The notes under the pieces: generated by a model
Told to the model about the DNA's origin: nothing
The model's database searches: none
What the model saw: only the letters and a program-made list of their open reading frames with translations
Shown here: piece by piece, positions 32,743 through 40,409 of the stretch
How positions within the stretch are numbered: position 1 is the stretch's first letter
Layout: each line of letters begins with the position of its first letter
Program-made: the position numbers and the translations under genes
Assembly (NCBI GenBank): GCA_040119125.1
Contig: JBEDTR010000017.1
Location: 372,001 to 436,000 of the forward strand
Length of the DNA: 64,000 nucleotides
From: Pacificitalea sp040119125
GTDB taxonomy: Bacteria; Pseudomonadota; Alphaproteobacteria; Rhodobacterales; Rhodobacteraceae
Direction: 5' to 3'

Positions 32743-33119
32743 TGTTCGTAACGCTCCGCCAACCGGTCGACATCGCCCATCCGCAGATAGGTGATCTCTC
32801 GCGCCAGACGCAGGCTGGGCTTTGCCGCGAAGAGGAACGAGCCCACAAGGAAGGCCCATGTGCCCGGCACCATCCAACTGTCGAAAAAGAACATCACCGA
32901 TCCGCCAATGAAACAGGCGGCGGCGAGGAAATCGACGACGGTATAGGCGACCTCATAGATCGCATAGACCCGCGCGTGATCGGGCGAGCGGCGGCGGTTG
33001 TCGGGATGGAACAGCGTCGGATCGCTGCCATCGCCCTCGCCGTCGCCTGTCGCGCCGGGGCTCAGGTCGTTGGGATCGTGATCGCGGGCGTCGGGGTCTT
33101 GGGGCACCGCGTCGCTCAC
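32739..33119 (-). CDS. YrhK-domain membrane protein embedded in urease accessory operon
   Basis: A 126-residue protein. The N-terminal ~45 residues are acidic and disordered (Asp/Pro/Gly-rich); then YAIYEVAYTVVDFLAAACFIGGSVMFFFDSWMVPGTWAFLVGSFLFAAKPSLRLAREI forms two transmembrane helices, the YrhK pattern. The basic tail LRMGDVDRLAERYEQ is cytoplasmic by charge. It overlaps both ureE (upstream) and ureF (downstream) by four bases, so all three are translationally coupled. It has no established part in nickel insertion; a link to metal or urea supply is only a guess. Confidence 0.82.
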   Translation of the reverse strand: MSDAVPQDPDARDHDPNDLSPGATGDGEGDGSDPTLFHPDNRRRSPDHARVYAIYEVAYTVVDFLAAACFIGGSVMFFFDSWMVPGTWAFLVGSFLFAAKPSLRLAREITYLRMGDVDRLAERYEQ

Positions 33120-33763
33120 GATTTGGGCTGTTTCGATTGCGCCTCGAAATCCGGGTGATGCCCATGCGCGTTGGCATGGCCGCGGGTGGTGTCGGGATGC
33201 GGCGCGATCTGATCGGCGGCTTGGGCATGCACGTGATCATGGCCCATCGTGCGCCCGTGGCCATAGGCGCCGCCTTCGGGGCGGAACCGGTCGGTTGCCG
33301 GGTTGAGCGTCGCGCCCAGACCTTCGAGCATCTTGCGCAGCACATGATCGTCACGGATCAGCAGGTGCCCGTCGCAGACCTGACAGGGGGTGTGGCGGTT
33401 GCCGATATGCCATGCCAGCCGGGGCAGATTGTCGCCTTCGACCTTCAACAGCGCCTCGCGCGCGGCCTCGACACCGATGATTTCGCCGGTTTCCAGCCGC
33501 AGCCCGTCGCCTTGTTCCAGCGACACGGTTTCGGGGAGATCGACCATGACCGGACGCCCGGAGGCGGAGGTCAGCCGCTTGCGCCGCAGGAACCGCGCAT
33601 CGTAACTCAGCTCCAGCCAGTCAGCCGCGCCATCCCCGCCACCGCGGATCAAGGCGGAGGCCAGAGCGGGCCGGTCTTCGGGTGGCAGCGACAGCGGGTC
33701 GAGATCGCCATCGGGCAGGTTGGCCAGGCGGTCGGTCGGCGGATCTGCGGGCATCTGGGGCAT
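33116..33763 (-). CDS. ureE: Urease accessory nickel metallochaperone UreE
   Basis: A 215-residue UreE. The N-terminal peptide-binding-like domain holds SYDARFLRRKRLTSASGRPVMVDLPET and the C-terminal metallochaperone domain holds LPRLAWHIGNRHTPCQVCDGHLLIRDDHVLRKML. The tail is rich in His (GHDHVHAQAADQIAPHPDTTRGHANAHGHHPDF), a nickel reservoir. It donates nickel to urease via UreG. The operon begins here: upstream there are ~200 bp without a gene and then an unrelated gene, so ureD and the structural ureABC are not adjacent, contrary to the common order. Confidence 0.93.
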   Translation of the reverse strand: MPQMPADPPTDRLANLPDGDLDPLSLPPEDRPALASALIRGGGDGAADWLELSYDARFLRRKRLTSASGRPVMVDLPETVSLEQGDGLRLETGEIIGVEAAREALLKVEGDNLPRLAWHIGNRHTPCQVCDGHLLIRDDHVLRKMLEGLGATLNPATDRFRPEGGAYGHGRTMGHDHVHAQAADQIAPHPDTTRGHANAHGHHPDFEAQSKQPKS

Positions 33764-33969
33764 CCTTCAATAAGTGCGTTGTCCCGATGCTAGCCCGCGT
33801 CCCGGCGTCCGCAACCGGAAAGCGGACGTGGCGGGGCGAGGATGGCTATTGTGCCTCGACGTTGGGCGCGTGGCGGCGGGGGTTTGGTCTGGCGGACGGG
33901 CGCCTTGGACGGGGGGGGCTGAGGTCAGGGTGGGATGCTAGAGCGTTGCTGCCAGACCTGCGCGTGAAT

Positions 33970-34701
33970 TCAGTCCCCACGGGCGGCGGCGACGATCCGC
34001 ACCGGGTCGGTCAGGGCGCGGCTGCCGCTGCGGGATTTCGAGCCGAGCGTCAGGGTCACGCCCAGATCCGGCAGGTATTCCATGAACACCGTTGCATTCG
34101 GCGCGCCTTCGGGACCGTAGCGCAGCTGATAGGGCAGCACGTCATAGCTACAGGTGCCGATCTCGCGCGGGCGGGCGTCATAGACCTGCAATTCCATGCG
34201 CAATTGATTGGCCTGCCCGCCGCCATAGCCTTCGAGGATCTGTTCGGACCAATGCTGACCGGGGGCTAGTGGCAGGTGAGCGTCAGGATCGAAGGGATAG
34301 CCGGTCAGAAAGGGGGGCTCGCCGGGTTGTTCGACGATGCGGTCGGATAACAGGAACACGCCGCCCCATGCCTCGACCCGCGAGGTCTGGCCCGGACTGG
34401 CGGCGATGGAGGTCAGCTCCACCACCGTGTTGGCCGTGCCTTGGCTGAAACGGGTCACATCGCCATTGGCGTAGGTCACGCTGAACCCTGAGGCAAGATC
34501 GCCCGCTTCCGGGCAGGATGATGCGGTCTCGGGCGCCGCGACGCTTTGGGCCGATGCCATGCCGGGGGTGACGCTGATGGCTATTCCCGCCGCGAGGCAT
34601 AGCCTCAACAGCGCGACCCCGCCCGATGCCACGGCACGAGGGATGCGCGGCAGAGGACGGGGACGGCTGGAGCGTTCCGGACGGGACCGGCCCGGAAACA
34701 T
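33970..34701 (-). CDS. Exported protein of unknown function
   Basis: A 243-residue protein with a positively charged start (MFPGRSRPERSSRPRPLPRIPR) and a hydrophobic signal segment ALLRLCLAAGIAISVTPGMASAQ, cleaved after ASA. The mature part has a beta-rich look: CPEAGDLASGFSVTYANGDVTRFSQGT, WGGVFLLSDRI, GQHWSEQILEGYGGGQANQLRMELQVYD, GTCSYDVLPYQLRYG, ATVFMEYLPDLGVTLTLGSKS. Two cysteines could form a disulfide. I do not recognise the family; proteins of this kind occur in roseobacters. A longer start at 34788 is possible but would place the signal very far inside. Confidence 0.65.
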   Translation of the reverse strand: MFPGRSRPERSSRPRPLPRIPRAVASGGVALLRLCLAAGIAISVTPGMASAQSVAAPETASSCPEAGDLASGFSVTYANGDVTRFSQGTANTVVELTSIAASPGQTSRVEAWGGVFLLSDRIVEQPGEPPFLTGYPFDPDAHLPLAPGQHWSEQILEGYGGGQANQLRMELQVYDARPREIGTCSYDVLPYQLRYGPEGAPNATVFMEYLPDLGVTLTLGSKSRSGSRALTDPVRIVAAARGD

Positions 34702-34788
34702 CGTCTGACCCCGGAAGGTAGCGGGATCGAATTCGCGTGCGGAAATGGCGCATGCCGTGAGGCGGGGGAGGAAACGCGTGCGGATCAT

Positions 34789-35333
34789 GCCCGAACGCTG
34801 TCATGCCATTTCGTCTGGGGCAAGGCGCCATGCGCGCGCAACACAATGGCTGACGCGGATGTGTCTTGGCTCTGGATCGTGACGCGCCCTGCGCGGGCGC
34901 GGCCTGTCTGGCGTGACCCAAGCCCCGCGCCCGACGCGATCCATTCCTTGGGAGGAAAGAAAGGATCACGCCGGGGCGGGTGCGTCACATCGAACAAGGG
35001 CCGGTCGGGAGGAACCGGCCCCCCCATGGTGGCCAACGCGTCGGTTCGGATCACAGGCAGGGAGGAGATGCCCAGATCGCAAACCGGAGCGCGCGGCGCG
35101 CCGGGGGTATCGTCGTCCGGCCCGCCAAAGGAGTGGCACGCCGCATCGTCATGTCATCCGGTCGAATTTTACCCGGAGAAGGTGCCGGAGCCATCGGCCC
35201 GCATCGCATGTCATCCTTGGCCGGGAGGGGGCCGCGAACGACAAAGGCGCGCGTGCAGATCAGCGGGGCACCGGGTCAGCACCCTGAGATGGCGCGGCTG
35301 CGCATGAGGCGCGCGCCGCAGCCAATCGCAGGA
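34789..35333. other. Intergenic region without supported gene
   Basis: About 545 bp. Plus-strand open frames pass through but are Arg/Gly/Pro-rich composition artefacts with no domain or ribosome site. An inverted GC stretch (CCTGCGCGGGCG) near 34886 is the only structure noticed. If the exported protein used the upstream start, the region would begin at 34789 as given. Confidence 0.35.
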
Positions 35334-35543
35334 TCAGCCCAGGCGGGATACGAGGTAGCCCGAGATCTGCTCGCGGGTCAGGCCGCGCTCGGCCAGGGCT
35401 TCGTCGTCCATCGCATAGAGGGTGTTGGCTTCGTCGCGCACTTCGATGGCGAGGTTCAGCGCCGCGAAGAAGTCACGCACCACGCGGAACGGGGCGGTGA
35501 GGGCGGGAAGCGGGCTGGCGGCATTTGCGGTCATGGTGGTCAT
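35334..35543 (-). CDS. DUF1127 domain small protein
   Basis: A 69-residue protein: TAPFRVVRDFFAALNLAIEVRDEANTLYAMDDEALAERGLTREQISGYLVSRLG. The C-terminal LxxMDDxxLxxxGLTRxxI arrangement is the DUF1127 (YjiS-like) signature. Such proteins in Alphaproteobacteria act in small-RNA and phosphate/C1 related regulation and are often stress-induced; no specific role can be read here. Strong upstream spacer of ~430 bp less GC-rich than average suggests its own promoter. The ATG at 35543 is preceded by AGGAACATTCC. Confidence 0.85.
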   Translation of the reverse strand: MTTMTANAASPLPALTAPFRVVRDFFAALNLAIEVRDEANTLYAMDDEALAERGLTREQISGYLVSRLG

Positions 35544-35977
35544 TGGAATGTTCCTATCGGTTGCTTGCGTCTTGGTGTTGACCCTTCATATCGTGCCGCA
35601 ATGCAGCGTTTAAACCGACAACCTCGAAACCCCGCGTTGCGCTTGGTGCATAACGGAGTTTTCACTGTGATCACAAAATGTGCAGCTTCGGTCGGCCACC
35701 CCTAGGCTCCCTGTTGCTGCACCGCGGCAATAGCGAGGACAATAACCGGTGGCGCGGTGTGGGCGCGATGACGGTGACGATATGGCGGCGGACCGTCGGG
35801 GGTATTTCATACTGACACCGCGATGCGCGCCCCCGATGACGGGGCGCGAGTGCCGGGCCGCCCCTGCCCTATCGCCGCCCGATACTCATATTGTCGTCCC
35901 TGCCCGCCGCCACTTGCGTCGCGCGCAGCCTTCGCCTATCCCGCTTGAACCACGCACGAGGGACGGAACCGGGGCTA
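35544..35977. other. Divergent intergenic region between DUF1127 gene and lysC
   Basis: About 430 bp without a supported gene. It includes the 10-bp palindrome TGTGATCACA at 35666-35675 in a less GC-rich stretch on the DUF1127 side, which could be a regulator site or part of the promoter. The lysC side contains an open in-frame extension from 35891 that is not used (no ribosome site, no family similarity). Confidence 0.35.
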
Positions 35978-37216
35978 ATGCCGCTGCTTGTCATGAAATT
36001 CGGTGGCACTTCGGTTGCCACATTGGACCGCATTCGTCGGGCCGCCAAACGGGTCGGGCGCGAAGTCGCGAACGGCTATGATGTGATCGTCATCGTCTCG
36101 GCCATGTCGGGCAAGACCAACGAACTGGTGGGCTGGGTCAATGAGACCTCGCCCATGTTCGACGCGCGTGAATACGACGCGGTGGTCAGCTCGGGCGAGA
36201 ATGTGACCGCCGGGCTGATGGCGCTGACGCTTCAGGAAATGGATGTGCCGGCGCGCAGTTGGCAGGGCTGGCAAGTGCCGCTCAAGACCAATTCCGCCCA
36301 TGCTGCCGCGCGGATCGAAGAAATTCCCACCGACAACCTGAACGCCAAATTCGGCGAAGGCATGAAGGTCGCGGTCGTCGCAGGCTTTCAGGGCATCAGC
36401 CCCGAGGGCCGCATCACCACGCTGGGCCGGGGCGGATCGGATACGACCGCCGTGGCCTTTGCCGCCGCTTTCGGGGCCGAGCGTTGCGATATCTATACCG
36501 ATGTGGACGGCGTTTATACGACCGACCCGCGTATCTCCAAAAAGGCGCGCAAGCTCGATCGCATCGCGTTCGAGGAAATGCTGGAGCTTGCCAGCCTCGG
36601 CGCCAAGGTGCTGCAAACCCGCTCGGTCGAGCTGGCGATGCGCTACAATGTGCGCCTGCGGGTGCTGTCGAGCTTCGAGGACAATAACGAGAGCGCCGGA
36701 ACGCTGGTCTGCTCCGAGGAGGAAATCGTGGAAAGCAATGTGGTCTCCGGCGTCGCCTATAGCCGCGACGAAACCAAGATGACGCTCACCGCCGTGGCCG
36801 ATAAGCCCGGCATCGCCGCTGCGATTTTCGGACCGCTGGCCGATGCGGGCGTCAATGTGGACATGATCATTCAGAACGTGTCCGAAGAAGGCCGCACCGA
36901 CATGACGTTTTCCTGCCCCACCGATCAGGTGCGCCGCGCGGAGAAGGCCTTGGACGATGCGAAATCCGCCGGTGACATTGATTTCGGCGGGCTGAAGATC
37001 GACGGCGAAGTTTGCAAAGTGTCGGTCGTGGGCATTGGCATGCGCAGCCATGCGGGCGTTGCTGCGCGTATGTTTAAGGCACTGCGCGACGAAAGCATCA
37101 ACATCAAGGTCATTGCAACTTCTGAGATAAAGATTTCGGTCCTGATCGACCGGAAGTATCTGGAACTTGCGGTACAGGCGCTTCATGATGCCTTCGGGCT
37201 GGAGACAGCGGCCTGA
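35978..37216 (+). CDS. lysC: Aspartate kinase
   Basis: A 412-residue enzyme phosphorylating aspartate, first step of the lysine/threonine/methionine branch. KFGGTSVATLDRIRRAA is the N-terminal kinase motif, VAGFQGISPEGRITTLGRGGSDTTAVAFAAA the substrate-binding block, DIYTDVDGVYTTDPR the active site region. Two ACT domains follow (residues ~265-400: MTLTAVADKPGIAAAIFGPLADAGVNVDMIIQNVSEEGRTDMTF and KVSVVGIGMRSHAGVAARMFKALRDESINIKVIATSEIKISVLI), conferring feedback inhibition. Start at ATG 35978 (MPLLVMKFGG). The next gene ptsP begins 22 bp downstream, an order typical of the class. Confidence 0.96.
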   Translation: MPLLVMKFGGTSVATLDRIRRAAKRVGREVANGYDVIVIVSAMSGKTNELVGWVNETSPMFDAREYDAVVSSGENVTAGLMALTLQEMDVPARSWQGWQVPLKTNSAHAAARIEEIPTDNLNAKFGEGMKVAVVAGFQGISPEGRITTLGRGGSDTTAVAFAAAFGAERCDIYTDVDGVYTTDPRISKKARKLDRIAFEEMLELASLGAKVLQTRSVELAMRYNVRLRVLSSFEDNNESAGTLVCSEEEIVESNVVSGVAYSRDETKMTLTAVADKPGIAAAIFGPLADAGVNVDMIIQNVSEEGRTDMTFSCPTDQVRRAEKALDDAKSAGDIDFGGLKIDGEVCKVSVVGIGMRSHAGVAARMFKALRDESINIKVIATSEIKISVLIDRKYLELAVQALHDAFGLETAA

Positions 37217-37238
37217 CGCGGAGCCTGACAGGAGGCGG

Positions 37239-39485
37239 ATGAGCAATACGACCGGAAGCGGCAGCCGCAGGCTGCTCGGGCGGCTGCGCCAGACCCTTGC
37301 CGAACCCGGCGAGGGGCAGGAAAGGCTTGACCGGATCGTGAAGCTCATCGCCGAGGAGATGGCGACGCATGTGTGCTCCATCTACCTGTTCCGCGATGCC
37401 GAAACGCTGGAACTTTGCGCGACTGAGGGCCTGAAGGCCGCCGCCGTGCATGAAACCCGGATGCGCATGGGCGAGGGTCTGGTGGGCCGCGTCGCGCAAC
37501 TGGCCAAGCCCATCAACACCGCCAATGCTCCGTCCGAGCGCGGATTCCGCTACATGCCGGAAACGGGCGAGGAGATCTATTCCGCCTTCCTCGGCGTGCC
37601 GATCCAGCGGCTGGGGGAGCGTCTGGGCGTGCTGGTGGTGCAAAGCCGCGAGGCGCGCGCCTATTCCGAGGATGACCTCTACGCGCTGGAGGTGGTCGCG
37701 ATGGTTCTGGCCGAAATGGCCGAACTGGGCGCGTTTATCGGGGAAGGCGCGGCGCTGGCCGCCCGCCACCAGCAGCCCGTCGCCTTTCGCGGCACCATCG
37801 GGCAGGAAGGCACTGCCGAGGGCCATGTCTATCTGCATGAGCCCCGCGTCGTGGTCACCAACCCCTTTGCCGATGATGCGGAGGCCGAATTGCACCGCCT
37901 GCGCGAAGCCGTCGATGCGCTGCGGGTGTCGGTGGATGAAATGCTCATTTCGGCCCCATTGGGCGACGGCGATCAGCGCGAGGTGCTGGAAGCCTACCGG
38001 ATGTTCGCCAATTCCAAGGGCTGGCTGCGCCGGATGGAAGAGGACATCAGCCGCGGCCTGTCTGCCGAGGCGGCTGTCGAGAAAGAGCAATCCACCGCCC
38101 GCGCCCGCCTGCAACAAGTGCCCGACCCCTATCTGCGCGAGCGGCTTCAGGACCTGGACGATCTGTCGAACCGGCTGCTGCGCCTGCTGACCGGACAGGG
38201 CCGCGATACCGGCGCGGAGATGCCCGACGATCCGATCCTTGTGGCGCGCAATATCGGGCCGGGGGAATTGCTGGCCTATGGGCGCAGCCTGCGTGGCATC
38301 GTGCTGGAGGAAGGCTCTGTCGGCTCCCATGCCGCGATTGTCGCCCGCGCGCTGGCGATCCCGCTGGTGATCCATGCCCGCCGCATCACCACCGAGGCGC
38401 TGAACGGCGACCGTATCCTTGTCGATGGGGAACAGGGCTCCGTGCATCTGCGGCCCGAGGACACGGTGCTGTCGGCGTTTCGCGACAAGATCGCGATGCA
38501 GGCCGAAGCGATGCAGCGCTATGCCTCGATCCGCGACAAATCCGCCACCGGCACCTGCGGTGTGACCATTGGGCTGCATATGAATGCCGGTTTGATGGCG
38601 GATCTGCCCTCGCTCGAAAGCTCCGGCGCCGAAGGTGTGGGGCTGTTTCGGACCGAGCTGCAATTCCTGATCCGCAATCACGTTCCGCGCCGGGGTGAAC
38701 TGGCCGCGCTTTATGCCCGTGTGCTGGATGCGGCGGGGGATAAGCGAGTGGCGTTCCGCACGCTCGACATCGGCTCCGACAAGGTGCTGCCCTACATGAA
38801 GCGGCTGGATGAGCCGAACCCCGCGCTGGGGTGGCGCGCGATCCGGGTCGGGCTCGACAAGCCGGGGGTGATGCGGATGCAGTTGCAGGCGCTGATCCGC
38901 GCCGCGCATGGTCGCCCGTTGACGGTGATGTTCCCCTTCGTCGCCCAATTCGAGGAATATAAGGCCGCGCGGCAGGCATTGCTGGATGAGATCACCCGCG
39001 AGGAAAAGCTGGGCCATGTCCTGCCGTCCAAGCTGGAAATCGGCGCAATGCTGGAAACGCCGTCGCTGGCCTTTGCGCCCAAGCAGTTCTTTGACATGGC
39101 GGATTTCATTTCGATCGGGGGCAATGACCTCAAGCAGTTCTTCTTTGCCGCCGACCGCGAGAACGAGATGGTGCGGCGGCGTTATGACACGCTGAACGTG
39201 TCGTTCCTGACGTTTCTGGAGCAGATCGTGGGCCGCTGCGCCGAAAGCGACGTGCATCTGAGTTTCTGCGGCGAGGATGCCGGTCGCCCGATCGAGGCGC
39301 TGTGCTTTGCCGCGATGGGGCTGCGCAACCTGTCGATGCGCCCGGCCTCCATCGGTCCGGTAAAGAACATGATCCGCCGCACCAGCATCGCCGACGCCCG
39401 CGCGGTGATCGATCAGGCCATCGAGAACGGCGATCAATCCGTCCGCCCCGCGATCATGGAATGGCTGCGCGGGAACTGGGCGTGA
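37239..39485 (+). CDS. ptsP: Phosphoenolpyruvate-protein phosphotransferase PtsP (EI-Ntr)
   Basis: A 748-residue enzyme I of the nitrogen PTS. An N-terminal GAF domain (residues ~20-165: ERLDRIVKLIAEEMATHVCSIYLFRDAETLELCATEGL) precedes the EI module. The phosphohistidine motif is VLEEGSVGSHAAIVARALAIPLV, and the PEP-binding C-terminal barrel shows GVGLFRTELQFL, FRTLDIGSDKVLPYMKR, NPALGWRAIRVGL, IGAMLETPSL and SFCGEDAG. It takes phosphate from PEP and passes it to NPr; the GAF domain senses nitrogen status (glutamine/2-oxoglutarate in relatives). Start ATG at 37239 after CAGGAGG. Followed by the repeat array. Confidence 0.94.
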   Translation: MSNTTGSGSRRLLGRLRQTLAEPGEGQERLDRIVKLIAEEMATHVCSIYLFRDAETLELCATEGLKAAAVHETRMRMGEGLVGRVAQLAKPINTANAPSERGFRYMPETGEEIYSAFLGVPIQRLGERLGVLVVQSREARAYSEDDLYALEVVAMVLAEMAELGAFIGEGAALAARHQQPVAFRGTIGQEGTAEGHVYLHEPRVVVTNPFADDAEAELHRLREAVDALRVSVDEMLISAPLGDGDQREVLEAYRMFANSKGWLRRMEEDISRGLSAEAAVEKEQSTARARLQQVPDPYLRERLQDLDDLSNRLLRLLTGQGRDTGAEMPDDPILVARNIGPGELLAYGRSLRGIVLEEGSVGSHAAIVARALAIPLVIHARRITTEALNGDRILVDGEQGSVHLRPEDTVLSAFRDKIAMQAEAMQRYASIRDKSATGTCGVTIGLHMNAGLMADLPSLESSGAEGVGLFRTELQFLIRNHVPRRGELAALYARVLDAAGDKRVAFRTLDIGSDKVLPYMKRLDEPNPALGWRAIRVGLDKPGVMRMQLQALIRAAHGRPLTVMFPFVAQFEEYKAARQALLDEITREEKLGHVLPSKLEIGAMLETPSLAFAPKQFFDMADFISIGGNDLKQFFFAADRENEMVRRRYDTLNVSFLTFLEQIVGRCAESDVHLSFCGEDAGRPIEALCFAAMGLRNLSMRPASIGPVKNMIRRTSIADARAVIDQAIENGDQSVRPAIMEWLRGNWA

Positions 39486-39516
39486 GCCGCACCTATCAGG
39501 TTTAAAGGGCGACGTG

Positions 39517-40312
39517 AGCCTGCCCGTGGGGTGGCGCTGCGGCGGTTGAACGGGTGTGCTTTATGGTGCCACCACCTCCCCGCTCCGAGGTCAGCGCGAG
39601 GGTGGCAAAGCGCCAGCCCGTGGGGACGAGCAGGCGCTCGCCCGCGCGGCTACGCCTCGTTCGCGGGCGGGTGCGCTGAGTTCTAACGGTCGCTGGGCAT
39701 CATACAGGCAGCGCAACGGTAGCCTGCCCGTGGGGTGGCGCTGCGCCGGTTGAACGGCGTGCTTTATGGTGACACCCCCTCCCCGCTCCGAGATCAGCGA
39801 GAGGTGGCAAAGCGCCAGCCCGCCGGGACGGGCAGGCGCTCGCTCTCGCGGCCTTCGGCCTTGTTCGCAGGCGGTGGCGTGGGTTTCAGAGGGACGCGCC
39901 GCAAACCCGCTGCTCTGAGTGCAACGTAAGCCTGCCCGGGGGGTGGCGCCCGGACGGTTGAACGGGTGTGCTTTATGGTGACACCACCTCCCCGCTCTGA
40001 GGTCAGCGCGAGGTGGCAAAGCGCCAGCCCGCGGGACGGGCAGGCGCTCGCCCGCGCGCTTCGCTTGTTCGCGGGCGGTTGCGCTGATCTCCGAAGATCG
40101 CGGAGCGTCAGATAGGTAGGCGCAACAAAAGCCTGCCCGGGGGGGGGGGGCCGGGACGGGTGAGCGGGTGTGTTTTATGGTTGCCATGGTCCTCCCCGCG
40201 CAGAGGTCAGCGTAAGGTGGCCAAGCGCCAGCCCGCAGGGACGGGCAGGCGCTTGCCCGCGCGGCTGCGCCTTGTTCGCGGGCGGGGGCGCTGAGTTCTG
40301 AGCGGCGCGCCG
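39517..40312. repeat. Four tandem copies of a ~204-bp self-complementary repeat
   Basis: Imperfect copies start at 39517, 39721, 39929 and 40130 (spacing 204, 208 and 201 bp) and fill the ptsP-aspS gap. Each begins GCCTGCCCG-GGGGTGGCGC, continues TTGAACGG-GTGCTTTATGGTG, then CACCTCCCCGCTC-GAGGTCAGCG-GAGGTGGCAA, AGCGCCAGCCC-GGGACGGGCAGGCGCT and CGCCCGCG ... CGCGGGCG. The opening and the AGCGCC...GGGCAGGC block are inverted complements about 100 bp apart, with a nested CCACCT/AGGTGG pair inside, and a separate terminal hairpin follows, so each unit can fold as a large branched stem. Spacer ends of each unit (about 35 bp) are variable. No terminator-like T-run. Not CRISPR: units too long and no unique spacers. 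Function unknown. Confidence 0.85.
40139..40150 (+). repeat. Homopolymer run of 12 G
   Basis: Twelve consecutive G residues interrupt the first arm of the fourth repeat copy, where the other three copies carry a shorter run broken by a T. Such tracts slip easily; assembly error is also possible. Confidence 0.7.
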
Positions 40313-40345
40313 TGGGGCCGCCCCACCGGCATCCGCCCTTCACCC

Positions 40346-40374
40346 TTGACTTCCGCCGCCCTGCGCGGTGTATC
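40346..40374 (+). promoter_or_regulatory. aspS: Candidate aspS promoter
   Basis: TTGACT (40346-40351), a 17-bp spacer and TGTATC (40369-40374) resemble a housekeeping promoter, 36 bp ahead of the aspS start codon and just after the last repeat unit. Confidence 0.5.
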
Positions 40375-40409
40375 GGCGCGACACTGAAACCGGCCCGAGG
40401 GGACCTTTT

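Noticed and set aside
35666..35675. TGTGATCACA as a CRP/FNR site
   Set aside because: The consensus half-sites need a 4-6 bp spacer; this palindrome has none.
35891..35977. N-terminal extension of aspartate kinase
   Set aside because: No ribosome site and no family similarity ahead of MPLLVMKFGG.
39517..40312. CRISPR array
   Set aside because: Units are ~204 bp with conserved interiors and no short identical repeats with unique spacers; no cas genes.
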